Below, in pieces: positions 1 through 8,872 of a DNA stretch of 64,000 nt. Made by a program: the position numbers and the translations under genes. Positions within the stretch are counted from its first letter, which is position 1; each line of letters opens with the position of its first letter. Origin of the DNA: Arenimonas fontis (GTDB taxonomy: Bacteria > Pseudomonadota > Gammaproteobacteria > Xanthomonadales > Xanthomonadaceae); the NCBI RefSeq assembly GCF_008386465.1, contig NZ_VUOD01000001.1, forward strand, positions 1 to 64,000. The letters are read 5' to 3'. The notes beneath the pieces were generated by a model. That model had not been told where the DNA came from and made no database searches. It saw nothing but the letters and a program-made list of their open reading frames with translations.

Positions 1-159
1 ACCAACGGCTTCCTCGAAGCGCTCAACGGCCTGTTTCAGTCCGCCAAGCGCCGCGCTCGCGGCTTCACCCGCTTCACCACTATCAGAACCGTCATCTTCC
101 TGATCGCCGGCAAGCTCGACTTCGCAGTGATCAACCCTCATGCCCGGCAACCCACTTGA
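1..159 (+). CDS. ISL3-family transposase, C-terminal end (partial at window edge)
   Basis: The frame is open from the first base and ends in TGA at 157-159, giving the last 52 residues of a protein that starts outside the window. It contains NGLFQSAKRRARGF followed by a short tail, the usual end of the DDE domain of ISL3-type transposases, which re-find the same helix just after the last catalytic acidic residue. The enzyme would cut and move its own insertion sequence. The downstream 15 bases form one end of the element, so this copy looks intact at its right side. Catalytic residues lie outside the window, so activity cannot be judged. Confidence 0.75.
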   Translation, partial: TNGFLEALNGLFQSAKRRARGFTRFTTIRTVIFLIAGKLDFAVINPHARQPT

Positions 160-174
160 AATTCAACAGAGCCC
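1..174 (+). mobile_element. Right end of an ISL3-type insertion sequence
   Basis: The transposase stop at 157-159 lies inside a terminal sequence at about 151-174 whose complement begins GGGCTCTGTTGAA, the kind of end seen on ISL3 elements. The interrupted regulator reading frame on the other strand changes from conserved family sequence to three unrelated codons and a stop exactly at about 174, which places the junction there. The left end and any target duplication are outside the window. Confidence 0.65.
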
Positions 175-858
175 CTTTTTCTGAGCGTCGGACAGGCCCG
201 GGTGCGGACCGATTTCCAGTGTGACGTTCGTGTGCCAGTCGGTGTCCTCGTTGGCATCGATTTCGCTGGGGCGGGTGCTGCGAATGCCAAGAGTACGGGC
301 CAGCAGAAAGTCCTTGAAACAGGAGTCGATGAAGCACCAAGCCCGCGTATGCCAGCGAAAACCATCGAAGGCGATGGCATGCGGCGCGATCCAGCGCCAG
401 CGCGGGGCAGGGCTGGAAAGGGACTGGTACTCGACTTCAAGCGCTTGCCTGGTACGGATCGCTTCGATGACGCGGCGCAGCGTATGGGCATCGATGCCGC
501 GAACGGGGCTGGGGACTGTGTCGAAGGCCGGCAGCTGGCCGATCCAGGTTTCCTCCTGCGTGGCGATGCCGTCGCAGATCGACCGCAGCTGGGACAGGTA
601 GCTGGCCGGGTCCGGTCTCAGGAACAGGGGCTCGAAGCGGTCGCCCCGGACGTAGGTGCGGGCGCTCTTGTCGTAGCGCATGTTGTCCGGGGCCATGCCG
701 AGGTAGCGGTTCAGGTCGGCGGAGGCCTGGTTGACCGAGATCCCGAAGGTGGCCATCAAATCGCTACGGTTGACACGGCCTTCCCAAAAAAGCCGGAACT
801 CGATGAACTCGAGTCTCCGCTCGACCCCCCAGCGGAAGTCCGCGTTTCCTGCCGCCAT
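163..858 (-). pseudogene. WYL-domain transcriptional regulator (CapW/BrxR-like), 3' end removed by the insertion sequence
   Basis: An N-terminal winged helix (RRLEFIEFRLFWEGR, GISVNQASADLNRY) is followed by a WYL domain (LEVEYQSLSSPAPRWRWIAP, HAIAFDGFRWHTRAWC, KDFLLARTLGI). This is the layout of CapW/BrxR repressors that control phage-defence operons such as BREX and CBASS. The family runs to about 290 residues with a C-terminal WCX domain. Here the protein is about 231 residues and breaks after SDAQKK, where the IS end supplies Gly-Leu-Cys and the stop. ATG at 858 is preferred because GGAGG lies just upstream; a TTG at 921 would add 21 residues. The DNA-binding and ligand domains remain, but part of the WCX domain is lost, so function is doubtful. 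Confidence 0.75.
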
Positions 859-1002
859 CCCCCCCTCCGAGCCGAGCCCGCAGCGAAGCTGGATTAGACC
901 AGTTTCTGGATGGTCGGACAATTCCTATCAGGCAGGCGGCGGCTCCGACGCCGCAAGAGCCCAACTTGCGACAGGAGTGGAATAAGGGCACTCAGCGCCC
1001 CC

Positions 1003-1590
1003 TCACCGGATGCTGCCCGTTTGCGCCAGGTGGGTGAGGGCCTCGGTCCATTCCAGGGCGGCGCGGGTGGCGGTGTAGCCGGTTTCCAGCATCAGCCGGC
1101 GCGCTTCGACCAGGCGCAGGCGCTTCTGGTACTGGCCCGGCGTCAGCGAGGTCAGCTGCTTGAAGTGGCGGTGGAAGGCGGTGAGGCTCATACCGGCGGC
1201 GGCCGCCAGCCGTTCCAGCGGGATGCGTTCGCGGTAGTTCTGGCGGAGCAGAGTGATGGCCTGGCCGAGGCGGCGGGCCAGGCTGGCCGGTTCCGACAGC
1301 GCCCGCAGGGCCGGGCCGTGCGGGCCGGTGATCAGCCAGTAGTGCAGCTCGCGCATGATGCCCTCGTGCAGCAGGGGCACGGCCTCGGGCCGGTCCAGCA
1401 GGCGCACCAGGCGCTTGGCGCAATCGAGCAGGGTGGCATTGGTGTCCTCGACGAAGAGGGTGCGGAAGCCGGCCGGGCGGGGCGCCTTGGCCGCGCCCAG
1501 ATCCGCCGCCAGTTCGCCCAGGATGCCCGGCTGCAGCTCGATGGCCAGGGCCCGGTGCCCAGCCTGTCGCCACTGCCACCCACCACGGAG
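1003..1590 (-). pseudogene. AraC-family regulator remnant (N- and C-terminally damaged)
   Basis: The reading frame encodes the end of an AraC_N-type sensor domain (RALAIELQPGILGEL, CAKRLVRLLDRPEAVPLL) and most of the DNA-binding domain (RIPLERLAAAAGMSLTAFHR, TPGQYQKRLRLVEARRLML). Full members have about 300 residues. Here about 100 N-terminal residues are missing: the open frame only begins at about 1606, inside the neighbouring SDR gene, and has no ATG there. The second helix-turn-helix breaks down into ALEWTEALTHLAQ and a stop. The gene would normally be divergent from the SDR gene and regulate it; a deletion seems to have taken its 5' half and the shared promoter region. Confidence 0.6.
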
Positions 1591-1598
1591 CGACAGCC

Positions 1599-2342
1599 AT
1601 GCAACTCAGCGGAAACACCATTCTCATCACCGGCGGCGGCTCGGGCATCGGCCGCGAGCTGGCCCGGCGCTTCCACGCCCTGGGCAATACCGTCATCGTC
1701 GCCGGCCGGCGCCTGGAGGCCCTGCAGGAGACCATCGCCGGGCGTCCCGGCATGCGCGCCATGCGCCTGGACGTGGAGAGCCGGGACGCCATCACCGCCT
1801 TCGCCCGGCAGGTGGTCGCCGAGCACCCGGGGCTCAACGTGCTGGTCAACAACGCCGGCATCATGCGCTTCGAGGACATCAGCGGCCGGCGCGACCTGGC
1901 CGATGCCGAGGCCACCGTCGCCACCAACCTGCTGGCGCCGATCCGGCTGACCGATGCCCTGATCGAATCGCTGAAGGCGCAGCCGAATGCGGCCATCGTC
2001 AATGTCACCTCCGGCCTGGCCTTCGTGCCGATGGCGCGGGCCTCGACCTACAGCGCCACCAAGGCGGCGCTGCATTCCTACACGGTCTCGCTGCGGGCGC
2101 ACCTGCGCGGCCAGGTCGAGGTGATCGAGCTGGCGCCGCCGGCGGTCCGCACCGACCTCACGCCCGGCCAGGCCGATCGCGGGGACTACCAGCCGCTGCA
2201 GGAGTACATGGACGAGGTGATGGCCCTGTTCGGGCAGCAGCCGACGCCGCAGGAGATTCTGGTGCAGCGCGTACTGCCGCTGCGCTGGGCCGAGCGCGAC
2301 GGGCACTTCCGCGAAGTGGTCGAGGTACTGGCGGCGGCCTGA
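1599..2342 (+). CDS. SDR-family NAD(P)-dependent oxidoreductase (DltE-like)
   Basis: This 247-residue classical short-chain dehydrogenase has the dinucleotide motif TGGGSGIGREL near residues 11-21, NNAG near 86, and the catalytic Ser/Tyr/Lys set in VTSGLAFVP and YSATKAALHSY. The sequence is closest in style to the DltE-like group, often found next to an AraC regulator, as here. The substrate is not known and cannot be inferred from sequence. Start is the ATG after a GGAG-like sequence (ACGGAGCGACAGCC). The promoter region may have been reduced by the deletion that damaged the AraC gene, so expression is uncertain. It ends before a strong hairpin shared with the convergent OmpA gene. Confidence 0.8.
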   Translation: MQLSGNTILITGGGSGIGRELARRFHALGNTVIVAGRRLEALQETIAGRPGMRAMRLDVESRDAITAFARQVVAEHPGLNVLVNNAGIMRFEDISGRRDLADAEATVATNLLAPIRLTDALIESLKAQPNAAIVNVTSGLAFVPMARASTYSATKAALHSYTVSLRAHLRGQVEVIELAPPAVRTDLTPGQADRGDYQPLQEYMDEVMALFGQQPTPQEILVQRVLPLRWAERDGHFREVVEVLAAA

Positions 2343-2349
2343 GGAAGGA

Positions 2350-2378
2350 CGGTGCGGCCGCGGGATGCGGCCGCACCG
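2350..2378. terminator. Bidirectional stem-loop between convergent genes
   Basis: A perfect 12-bp stem (CGGTGCGGCCGC with its complement) encloses the loop GGGAT between the SDR stop and the stop of the convergent OmpA gene. It lacks a clear T-run, so it may act as a weak or factor-assisted terminator for both genes. Confidence 0.55.
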
Positions 2379-2390
2379 GGTTGTGCCGGC

Positions 2391-3599
2391 TTACAGCTTC
2401 ACCACTTCCACGCGCCGGTTGGCGGCGCGGCCGGCGTCGGTGTCGTTGGGCATGGCCGGGCGGCTCATGCCGTGGCCTTCGATCGAGAGGGCGGCGGCGT
2501 CGATGCCGTGCTCGACCAGCCAGCGCTTCACGCTTTCGGCGCGCTTCTCCGACAGGGTCTGGTTGAAGGCTTCGCCGCCGCGGTTGTCGGTGTGGCCTTC
2601 GATCAGGTAGCGGCCGCCGGCCTTGCGGATGGCCTCGGCCAGTTCCTCCAGCACCGGGATGGATTCGGGCTTGATCACGTCCTTGCCGGTGTCGAAGAGG
2701 ATGCCGCGCAGGACGACGCGGCCGTTGTTGGCCAGCTCGTCGGCGATGCCTTCGGATTCCTCGTCGGCCTGGCCGCCGCAGTTGATGGCCTGGGCGTCAT
2801 TCGTGCGCACCGCGTCCCAGCGGTAGCGGGTGGGGTCGATGAAGCCGGTGCCGTAGATGCCGGACATCTCGCCCTCCACCGTCATCACGAAGGACATGGG
2901 GCCGACGGTGTTGCCCTCGGTGTAGCTGCCGTAGAAGGACTGGCCGTCCACCACGCCGTCCACCAGGTTGGCGCCCTCGCTGCCGTAGCAGCCGTAGACG
3001 CGCTCGCCTTCCTGGGTGAGGTGCATGAAGCCGTAGGTGGTTTCCCAGGTGCCGGAGAAGTCCGCCGCGCCGCGCTCGGCGACGCGGCGGCCGTACACGG
3101 CCAGCTCGGTCAGGTTCCACCAGCGCTCCTCACCGTAGTTCTCCAGGAAGGTCACGCGCAGGTAGCGCACGTTCTTCACCGGCGGGAAGGCGAAACCCTG
3201 CGGCTTGGTGCCCTTGGCCAGCTCGACCTCGGTGACCGGCGTCCACGGCCCCTCGTGCGAGGGGCCGTGCTCCAGGCGCAGGCGGCGGGTGGAGATGCCC
3301 GGGTAGCCGTCCTCCTCGAAGGAGTTCACCGCTTCCAGGCGGTGCAGGTCGTAGGGCTCGGCCAGCTGGAAGACCAGGCTGAGCGTGGGCTCGCCGGTAC
3401 GGCTGACCTCGAACTGGCTGTGCCGGGTGGCGACGCCGTCGTTGAGCAGGTGCGAATCGTTGACGGGCTGGCCCTGGTGGTCCACCTGGCGGGTGCCGGC
3501 GTAGAGGGACAGGGCGTTGATCTCGTCGGTCGCGGGCTCGGCCGCCATCGCGGCGGCCGCCAGGCAGGCAAGGAGCAGGGCGACTAGGGTTCGGGTCAT
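2391..3599 (-). CDS. OmpA-family envelope protein with a discoidin-like N-terminal part
   Basis: A signal peptide (MTRTLVALLLACLAAAAMA) is followed by three regions in 402 residues. Residues ~25-160 resemble a discoidin/F5-8C carbohydrate-binding fold (SHLLNDGVATRHSQFEV, VRYLRVTFLENYGEERWW). Residues ~180-270 form a repeat-rich beta domain (FSGTWETTYGFMHLTQ, YGSYTEGNTVGP). The C-terminal ~110 residues are an OmpA peptidoglycan-binding domain (EGHTDNRGGEAFNQTLSEKR, GRAANRRVEVVKL). The protein probably anchors in the periplasm to the cell wall and senses or binds a ligand. The ATG at 3599 is chosen over an upstream ATG at 3632 because it begins the signal peptide and has GGAG six bases before it. 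Confidence 0.8.
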   Translation of the reverse strand: MTRTLVALLLACLAAAAMAAEPATDEINALSLYAGTRQVDHQGQPVNDSHLLNDGVATRHSQFEVSRTGEPTLSLVFQLAEPYDLHRLEAVNSFEEDGYPGISTRRLRLEHGPSHEGPWTPVTEVELAKGTKPQGFAFPPVKNVRYLRVTFLENYGEERWWNLTELAVYGRRVAERGAADFSGTWETTYGFMHLTQEGERVYGCYGSEGANLVDGVVDGQSFYGSYTEGNTVGPMSFVMTVEGEMSGIYGTGFIDPTRYRWDAVRTNDAQAINCGGQADEESEGIADELANNGRVVLRGILFDTGKDVIKPESIPVLEELAEAIRKAGGRYLIEGHTDNRGGEAFNQTLSEKRAESVKRWLVEHGIDAAALSIEGHGMSRPAMPNDTDAGRAANRRVEVVKL

Positions 3600-3726
3600 G
3601 CCGGTCTCCGGTGCGGTTGCGGTCGGCTGCATTCACGGAAACGGAGGCGTGGAGGGGCCAGGGCCCCGGTCGCGGGACGGGTGTTGGCGGACGTACAATT
3701 CCCGCGCTTCCACCACAGGCCTTCCC

Positions 3727-4218
3727 ATGCGCCGCTACCCCGAATTCACCGCCGAGGACGAACGCTGGATGCGCCAGGCCCTGGCGGTGGCCGACCGGGC
3801 CGAGCGCGAGGACAACGAGGTGCCGGTGGGGGCGGTGCTGGTCAGCGCCGAGGGCGAGCTGCTGGCCGAGGGTTCCAACCGCAACATCAACGAACACGAT
3901 CCGACCGCCCACGCCGAGATCGTGGCCCTGCGCCGCGCCGGCCAGCGCCTGCAGAATTACCGGCTCACCGGCACCACCCTCTACGTGACCCTGGAACCCT
4001 GCGCCATGTGCGCCATGGCCCTGGTGCACGCGCGGGTGGCGCGGGTGGTCTACGCCGCCCGCGACCCCAAGACCGGCGCCGCCGGCAGCGTCTTCGACCT
4101 GCTGGAGGATTCCCGCCACAACCACCGCGTCCAGGTCGACGGCGGCCTGCTGGCCGAGGAAGCCGGCCAGCGCCTCACCGACTACTTCCGCCGCAAGCGC
4201 GCCAAGCCCGCCCTTTAG
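3727..4218 (+). CDS. tadA: tRNA-specific adenosine deaminase TadA
   Basis: This 163-residue enzyme deaminates adenosine 34 to inosine in tRNA-Arg(ACG). The cytidine deaminase-like zinc site is complete: HAEI with the proton-shuttling Glu (THAEIVALR), and PCAMCAM with the two zinc cysteines. The N-terminal MRQALAVADRAERE and EVPVGAVLV match TadA closely, and length equals the family norm. The ATG at 3727 begins the conserved N-terminus; earlier in-frame starts would only add an unrelated high-GC extension. A possible -10 box, TACAAT, lies at 3694-3699, but no good -35 was found. Confidence 0.95.
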   Translation: MRRYPEFTAEDERWMRQALAVADRAEREDNEVPVGAVLVSAEGELLAEGSNRNINEHDPTAHAEIVALRRAGQRLQNYRLTGTTLYVTLEPCAMCAMALVHARVARVVYAARDPKTGAAGSVFDLLEDSRHNHRVQVDGGLLAEEAGQRLTDYFRRKRAKPAL

Positions 4219-4230
4219 GCGTAGCGGGTT

Positions 4231-4320
4231 TGTTCTGACCCTTTTTACTCTGACCCCGGGGTCAGACCCTTTACTCTGACCCCGGTGTGGCGGACCCCGG
4301 TGTGGCGTGGGGTCAGAACA
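4231..4320. repeat. Nested palindromic repeats built on TCTGACCCC
   Basis: Between the convergent tadA and DUF2721 genes, an outer 11-bp inverted repeat (TGTTCTGACCC at 4231-4241, GGGTCAGAACA at 4310-4320) encloses a perfect 18-bp palindrome (TCTGACCCCGGGGTCAGA, 4249-4266), another TCTGACCCCGG copy at 4275, and two copies of GGACCCCGGTGTGGCG-like sequence. It looks like a REP-type element or a complex bidirectional terminator. Confidence 0.6.
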
Positions 4321-4329
4321 AGGGCTGGG

Positions 4330-4791
4330 CTAGTCGGGGTGGCGTTCGAGCTCCATGTCGAGCTCGTGGTCGAAGCTGCGCACCGCCAGGCCCACCTCCC
4401 GGCCCATGCAGATGCTGGACACCAGCAGAGCCAGCACGCCCAGCACCGCCAGTGCGGTCGGCAGCAGGCTGACACGGAAGCCGAAGTAGGCGTCCACCGC
4501 CAGCGCCAGGCTGGTGCCGATGAAGCAGCCCAGACCGACATAGGCCATCTGGCAGGCACGCAACACCAGCTGCGCGCGGCGCCGGTGCCGGGCCACCTGG
4601 TCCTCGAGCGCGAGGCGGGCCTGGGCGTCGGCGCTGCGCAGCCGGGCCATGATGCTGCGCAGCCGGTCCACCACCCGCGCCAGGCGGTTGTTGGCCGATA
4701 TCAGCAGGGAGCCGGTGGCCGCCATCAACAGGGCCGGGGCCAGCATCGAGGTGAGGATGCGGTAGTGGTCGAGCGGGGCGAGCGGGTCCAT
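4330..4791 (-). CDS. DUF2721 family membrane protein
   Basis: This 153-residue protein has an N-terminal hydrophobic helix (LAPALLMAATGSLLISANNR), a charged cytoplasmic stretch rich in Arg (RLARVVDRLRSIMARL), and two closely spaced membrane helices (GCFIGTSLALAVDAYFG, ALAVLGVLALLVSSICMG). The NNRLARVVDR segment and overall length match DUF2721, a family of unknown function in proteobacteria and others. No catalytic motif is visible. It is divergent from orn, with about 44 bases between the two starts, so the two share one small promoter region. The acidic tail ends in ELDMELERHPD. Confidence 0.75.
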   Translation of the reverse strand: MDPLAPLDHYRILTSMLAPALLMAATGSLLISANNRLARVVDRLRSIMARLRSADAQARLALEDQVARHRRRAQLVLRACQMAYVGLGCFIGTSLALAVDAYFGFRVSLLPTALAVLGVLALLVSSICMGREVGLAVRSFDHELDMELERHPD

Positions 4792-4835
4792 GGCCTGAAG
4801 TATGATGCCGGCCAGTCCCGAGCCGCCAGCCTGCC

Positions 4836-5399
4836 ATGCCCGCCGACGAACGCCACCTGATCTGGATAGACCTGGAAATGACCGGCCTGGACCCGGACAG
4901 CGATTCCATCATCGAAATCGCCACCCTGGTTACCGACAGCGATCTCAAGGTGTTGGCCGAGGGCCCCGAGCTGGCCATCCGCCACCCGCTGGCGTGCCTC
5001 GAGGCCATGGACGAGTGGAACCGCAACACCCATACCCGCAGCGGCCTCTGGCAGCGGGTGCTCGACAGCAAGGTGGACATGGCCGAGGCCGAGCGGCGCA
5101 CCCTCGACTTCCTGGCGCAGTGGGTGCCGGCCGGCAAGTCGCCGATGTGCGGCAACTCGATCTGCCAGGACCGCCGCTTCCTGGCCCGGCACATGCCGAC
5201 ACTCGAGCGCTTCTTCCATTACCGCAACCTGGACGTGTCCACCCTGAAGGAACTGGCCCGACGCTGGGCGCCCGAGGTGCTGGCGGCGGTGAACAAGCAG
5301 GGCGCGCATACCGCCCTGTCGGATATCCGCGAGTCGGTGGCGGAGTTGGCCCACTACCGCGCCCACATGGGCACACTGGGCGGCAAGCGGCCGGGCTGA
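4836..5399 (+). CDS. orn: Oligoribonuclease
   Basis: A 3'-5' exoribonuclease of the DEDDh group that degrades di- to pentaribonucleotides, including pGpG from cyclic-di-GMP turnover. The first acidic pair is in [11 protein letters not shown], a second Asp in [14 protein letters not shown], and the His-Asp pair in [11 protein letters not shown]. Its 187 residues are close to the usual 181. The ATG at 4836 starts the conserved [17 protein letters not shown]. It stands alone on the plus strand and ends eight bases before the convergent mscS stop, with no obvious terminator between. Confidence 0.96.
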   Translation: MPADERHLIWIDLEMTGLDPDSDSIIEIATLVTDSDLKVLAEGPELAIRHPLACLEAMDEWNRNTHTRSGLWQRVLDSKVDMAEAERRTLDFLAQWVPAGKSPMCGNSICQDRRFLARHMPTLERFFHYRNLDVSTLKELARRWAPEVLAAVNKQGAHTALSDIRESVAELAHYRAHMGTLGGKRPG

Positions 5400-5406
5400 T
5401 CCTGCC

Positions 5407-6336
5407 TCAGTCGCCGTCGTAGGCGATGGTCCGCGGCTCGCTGCCTTCCGGCGGCCGGCCGTGGTGGTAGACGTGCAGGTCGCGCTGCGGGAAGGGGATG
5501 GAGACGCCGGCCTTGCCGAATTCGCGGTGGATGCCTTCGAGCAGGGCGCTGCGGGTGGGCGCGAAGTCCGGCGTGTTCACCCAGGCCCGCAGCACCAGGT
5601 TGATCGCGCTGTCGCCCAGGCTGTCCACGATCACCTCCGGCGGCGGCTCGGTCAGCACGGCCGCCTGCGCCGCCGCCATCTCCAGCAGCACCGCGCGCGC
5701 CTTGCCGATGTCGTCGCCGTAGCCGATGCCTACCGGCAGGTCGATGCGGCGCATGCCGCGGGCAGTGAAGTTCAGGATGGGCTCGGCGGTGATCAGCCCG
5801 TTGGGCAGGGTCAGCTCGTGGTTCTCGAAGGTGCGGAGCACGGTATGGAAGATCCGTACCCGCTCGACCACACCGGTGCGGCCGGCGATCTCGACCACGT
5901 CGCCGGCGCGGAACGGCCGCAGCACGATCAGCATCACCCCCGAGGCGATGTTCGCCAGCGAATCCTTCAGTGCCAGGCCGATGGCCAGGCCGGCCGCGCC
6001 GAGCACCGCCAGCAGCGAGGTGGTCGGCACGCCGAGCGCGTCCAGCACCGCCACCAGCACCACCACCAGGCCGATGGCGCGGGCCAGGTTGCGGAGGAAA
6101 TCGCGCAGGATCTGATCCATGCCTGCCCGCTGCATCACCCGGTCCAGGCCACGCACAAGCAGCTTCAGCACCCACCAGCCGACCAGGCCGATCAGCAGGG
6201 CCAGGGCGATGCGCACCATCCAGGGGCTGGCCCCCAGCATCTGGACCAGGGCGGTTTCCAGACCATCCACCCGACCCGCCAGCGGATCGGCCGGAGGAGT
6301 CGCCGAAGCAGGAGCAGGGGCAGCGGCCCGAAGCAT
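5407..6336 (-). CDS. MscS-type small mechanosensitive ion channel
   Basis: The 309-residue protein has three N-terminal hydrophobic segments (RIALALLIGLVGWWVLKLLV, AIGLVVVLVAVLDALGV and the pore helix). The pore sequence GLAIGLALKDSLANIASG matches MscS TM3, and the beta domain follows (RPFRAGDVVEIAGRTG). It opens under membrane tension to release solutes. The start is the ATG at 6336, which overlaps the ppsA stop as TGATG and so is likely translated by coupling; longer in-frame starts lie inside ppsA and are rejected. It is slightly longer than E. coli MscS (286). Confidence 0.9.
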   Translation of the reverse strand: MLRAAAPAPASATPPADPLAGRVDGLETALVQMLGASPWMVRIALALLIGLVGWWVLKLLVRGLDRVMQRAGMDQILRDFLRNLARAIGLVVVLVAVLDALGVPTTSLLAVLGAAGLAIGLALKDSLANIASGVMLIVLRPFRAGDVVEIAGRTGVVERVRIFHTVLRTFENHELTLPNGLITAEPILNFTARGMRRIDLPVGIGYGDDIGKARAVLLEMAAAQAAVLTEPPPEVIVDSLGDSAINLVLRAWVNTPDFAPTRSALLEGIHREFGKAGVSIPFPQRDLHVYHHGRPPEGSEPRTIAYDGD

Positions 6337-8708
6337 CAGGAAGCCTTCAGCCTGGCCAGCCGCAACCAGGTATCCACCACGGTGTCCGGATTCAGCGACA
6401 CCGACTCGATGCCTTGCTGCATCAGCCACTCGGCCAGGTCGGGATGGTCGGAGGGTCCCTGGCCGCAGATGCCGACGTACTTGCCCTTGGCCCGGGCGGT
6501 GGAGATGGCCATGGCCAGCAGCTTCTTCACCGCGGCGTTTCGCTCGTCGAACAGGCCGGCGACGATGCCGGAGTCGCGGTCCAAGCCCAGGGTCAGCTGG
6601 GTCAGGTCATTGGAGCCGATCGAGAAACCGTCGAAGATCTCCAGGAACTCCTCCGCCAGCAGGGCATTGGACGGCAGCTCGCACATCATGATGACCTTCA
6701 GGCCGTGCTTGCCGCGCTCCAGGCCGTTGCGGCGCAGCTCCTCGATCACCGCCCGGCCCTCGTCCAGCGTGCGGACGAAGGGGATCATGATCCAGCAGTT
6801 CTCCAGGCCCATTTCCTCGCGGACCTTGCGCACCGCCTTGCATTCAAGTGCGAAGCACTCGCGGAAATCCGGGTGGATGTAGCGGGAGGCGCCGCGGAAG
6901 CCGATCATCGGATTCTCTTCGTGCGGCTCGTAGGCGCGGCCACCGACCAGGTTGGCGTATTCGTTGGACTTGAAGTCCGACATGCGCACGATCACCGGGT
7001 GCGGGGCGAAGGCGGCGGTGAGAGTGGCGATGCCCTCGGCCAGGCGCTCGACGTAGAACTCCACCGGGCCGGGGTAGCCGGCGGTGATGCGGTCGATTTC
7101 GGCCTTGAGCCCGGCCGGCTGGCGCTCGTACTCGAGCAGGGCGCGCGGGTGCACGCCGATCTGCCTGGCGATGATGAACTCCAGCCGGGCCAGGCCGATG
7201 CCCTGGTGCGGCAGCTGGGCGAAGTCGAAGGCGCGCTCGGGATTGCCCACGTTCATCATGATCTTGAGCGGGGCAGGGGGCATGTTGCCCAGGTCGGTGG
7301 TGGTCAGGTCGAAGTCCAGCTTGCCGGCGTAGATGTAGCCGGTGTCGCCTTCGGCGCAGCTTACCGTCACTTCCTGGCCATCCTTGATCGTGGCCATGGC
7401 GTCGCCGGTGCCGACCACGGCCGGCACGCCCAGTTCGCGGGCGATGATGGCGGCGTGGCAGGTGCGGCCGCCGCGGTTGGTGACGATGGCGGCGGCGCGC
7501 TTCATGATCGGCTCCCAGTCGGGGTCGGTCATGTCGGCCACCAGCACGTCGCCGGCCTGGAAGCCGCTCATCTGCTCCAGGCTGCGCACCACCCGGGCCA
7601 CGCCGCTGCCGATCCTGTGGCCAATGGCGCGGCCTTCGCTGAGGACCTCGCCGCGGGCCTTGAGCTGGTAGCGCTCGATCCTGGTGGCGTGGGCGCGCGA
7701 CTTCACCGTCTCCGGACGGGCCTGGACGATGTAGAGCTTGCCGCTGATGCCGTCCTTGGCCCACTCGACGTCCATCGGCCGGCCGTAGTGTTTCTCGATG
7801 ATCAGCGCCTGCCGGGCCAGTTCCTCGACTTCCGCATCGCCGATACAGAAGCGGTTGCGCAGCTCGGCCGGGGTGTCCTCGTTACGCACGCGCTCGCCCG
7901 GCCGGTCGGAATAGACCATGCGGATCTGCTTGGCGCCGAGCGTGCGACGCAGCACCGCCGGCTTGCCGGCCTGCAGGGTCGGCTTGTAGACGTAGAACTC
8001 GTCCGGGTTCACCGCGCCCTGCACCACGTTCTCGCCCAGGCCCCAGCTTGCGGTGACGAAGACCACGTCGCGGAAACCGGATTCGGTGTCCAGGGTGAAC
8101 AACACGCCGGAAGCGCCGACGTCCGAACGCACCATCAACTGCACGCCGGCCGAGAGGAACACGTCTTCGTGCCTGAAGCCATGGTGGACGCGGTAGGCGA
8201 TGGCGCGGTCGTTGTAGAGGCTGGCGAAGACCTCCTTGACCTTGCGCACCACGTCCTCTTCGCCGCTGACATTGAGGAAGGTCTCCTGCTGGCCGGCGAA
8301 GCTGGCGTCCGGCAGGTCCTCGGCGGTGGCGGAGGAGCGCACGGCCACCGCCACGTTCTCGACGCCGGCGTCTGCGCAGAGCTTGCGGTAGGCCTTGCGC
8401 ACCGCCTGGTCCAGTTCTGGCTGTAGCGGCGCATCGATCACCCAGCCGCGGATTTCGGCACCGGCCTTGACCAGGGCGTCCACGTCCTCGACATCGAGCG
8501 TGGCCAGACGGTCGAAGATGCGCTGGCTCAGGTCGTTGTGGGCGACGAAACGGCGGAAGGCGTCGGCGGTGGTGGCGAAGCCGCCCGGCACCGACACGCC
8601 CAGGTGGGACAACTGGCCGATCATCTCGCCCAGCGAGGAATTCTTGCCGCCGACCTGGCCCAGGTCGGCCAGACGGAGTTCATGCAGCCAAAGGACGTCG
8701 GCGTTCAA
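6336..8708 (-). CDS. ppsA: Phosphoenolpyruvate synthase
   Basis: Converts pyruvate, ATP and water to PEP, AMP and phosphate in gluconeogenesis. The N-terminal nucleotide-binding half ([32 protein letters not shown]), the swivelling phosphohistidine domain ([15 protein letters not shown], His at about residue 418) and the C-terminal TIM barrel ([17 protein letters not shown]) are all intact. The start is taken as TTG at 8708, with GGAGAG five bases upstream, giving 790 residues against 792 in E. coli; the longer frame to 8855 would add a low-complexity tail. It is divergent from its regulator ppsR and coupled to mscS downstream. Confidence 0.95.
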   Translation of the reverse strand: MNADVLWLHELRLADLGQVGGKNSSLGEMIGQLSHLGVSVPGGFATTADAFRRFVAHNDLSQRIFDRLATLDVEDVDALVKAGAEIRGWVIDAPLQPELDQAVRKAYRKLCADAGVENVAVAVRSSATAEDLPDASFAGQQETFLNVSGEEDVVRKVKEVFASLYNDRAIAYRVHHGFRHEDVFLSAGVQLMVRSDVGASGVLFTLDTESGFRDVVFVTASWGLGENVVQGAVNPDEFYVYKPTLQAGKPAVLRRTLGAKQIRMVYSDRPGERVRNEDTPAELRNRFCIGDAEVEELARQALIIEKHYGRPMDVEWAKDGISGKLYIVQARPETVKSRAHATRIERYQLKARGEVLSEGRAIGHRIGSGVARVVRSLEQMSGFQAGDVLVADMTDPDWEPIMKRAAAIVTNRGGRTCHAAIIARELGVPAVVGTGDAMATIKDGQEVTVSCAEGDTGYIYAGKLDFDLTTTDLGNMPPAPLKIMMNVGNPERAFDFAQLPHQGIGLARLEFIIARQIGVHPRALLEYERQPAGLKAEIDRITAGYPGPVEFYVERLAEGIATLTAAFAPHPVIVRMSDFKSNEYANLVGGRAYEPHEENPMIGFRGASRYIHPDFRECFALECKAVRKVREEMGLENCWIMIPFVRTLDEGRAVIEELRRNGLERGKHGLKVIMMCELPSNALLAEEFLEIFDGFSIGSNDLTQLTLGLDRDSGIVAGLFDERNAAVKKLLAMAISTARAKGKYVGICGQGPSDHPDLAEWLMQQGIESVSLNPDTVVDTWLRLARLKAS

Positions 8709-8872
8709 ATCGCTCTCCGTGTCGCTTGCGGGTCGGCGGCCGGCAATCCGGCCCGCCGGCTCGGGGGGTGAGCCGCGTATGATGCGGTCCCCGGCCCCTT
8801 CCGGACAAGCTTGAATTGCCCCCGGAATCGTGCTTTCGCTCAAATAATCAACCACTTGGAGGACAGGCAGGT

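Noticed and set aside
3694-3699. tadA promoter from the TACAAT box
   Set aside because: No acceptable -35 element at the right distance, so it was not listed as a promoter.
5970-8426. Open frame of 818 codons antisense to ppsA
   Set aside because: It is a shadow of high GC content. ppsA on the opposite strand has full conserved motifs, and the antisense product is low-complexity and unlike any family.
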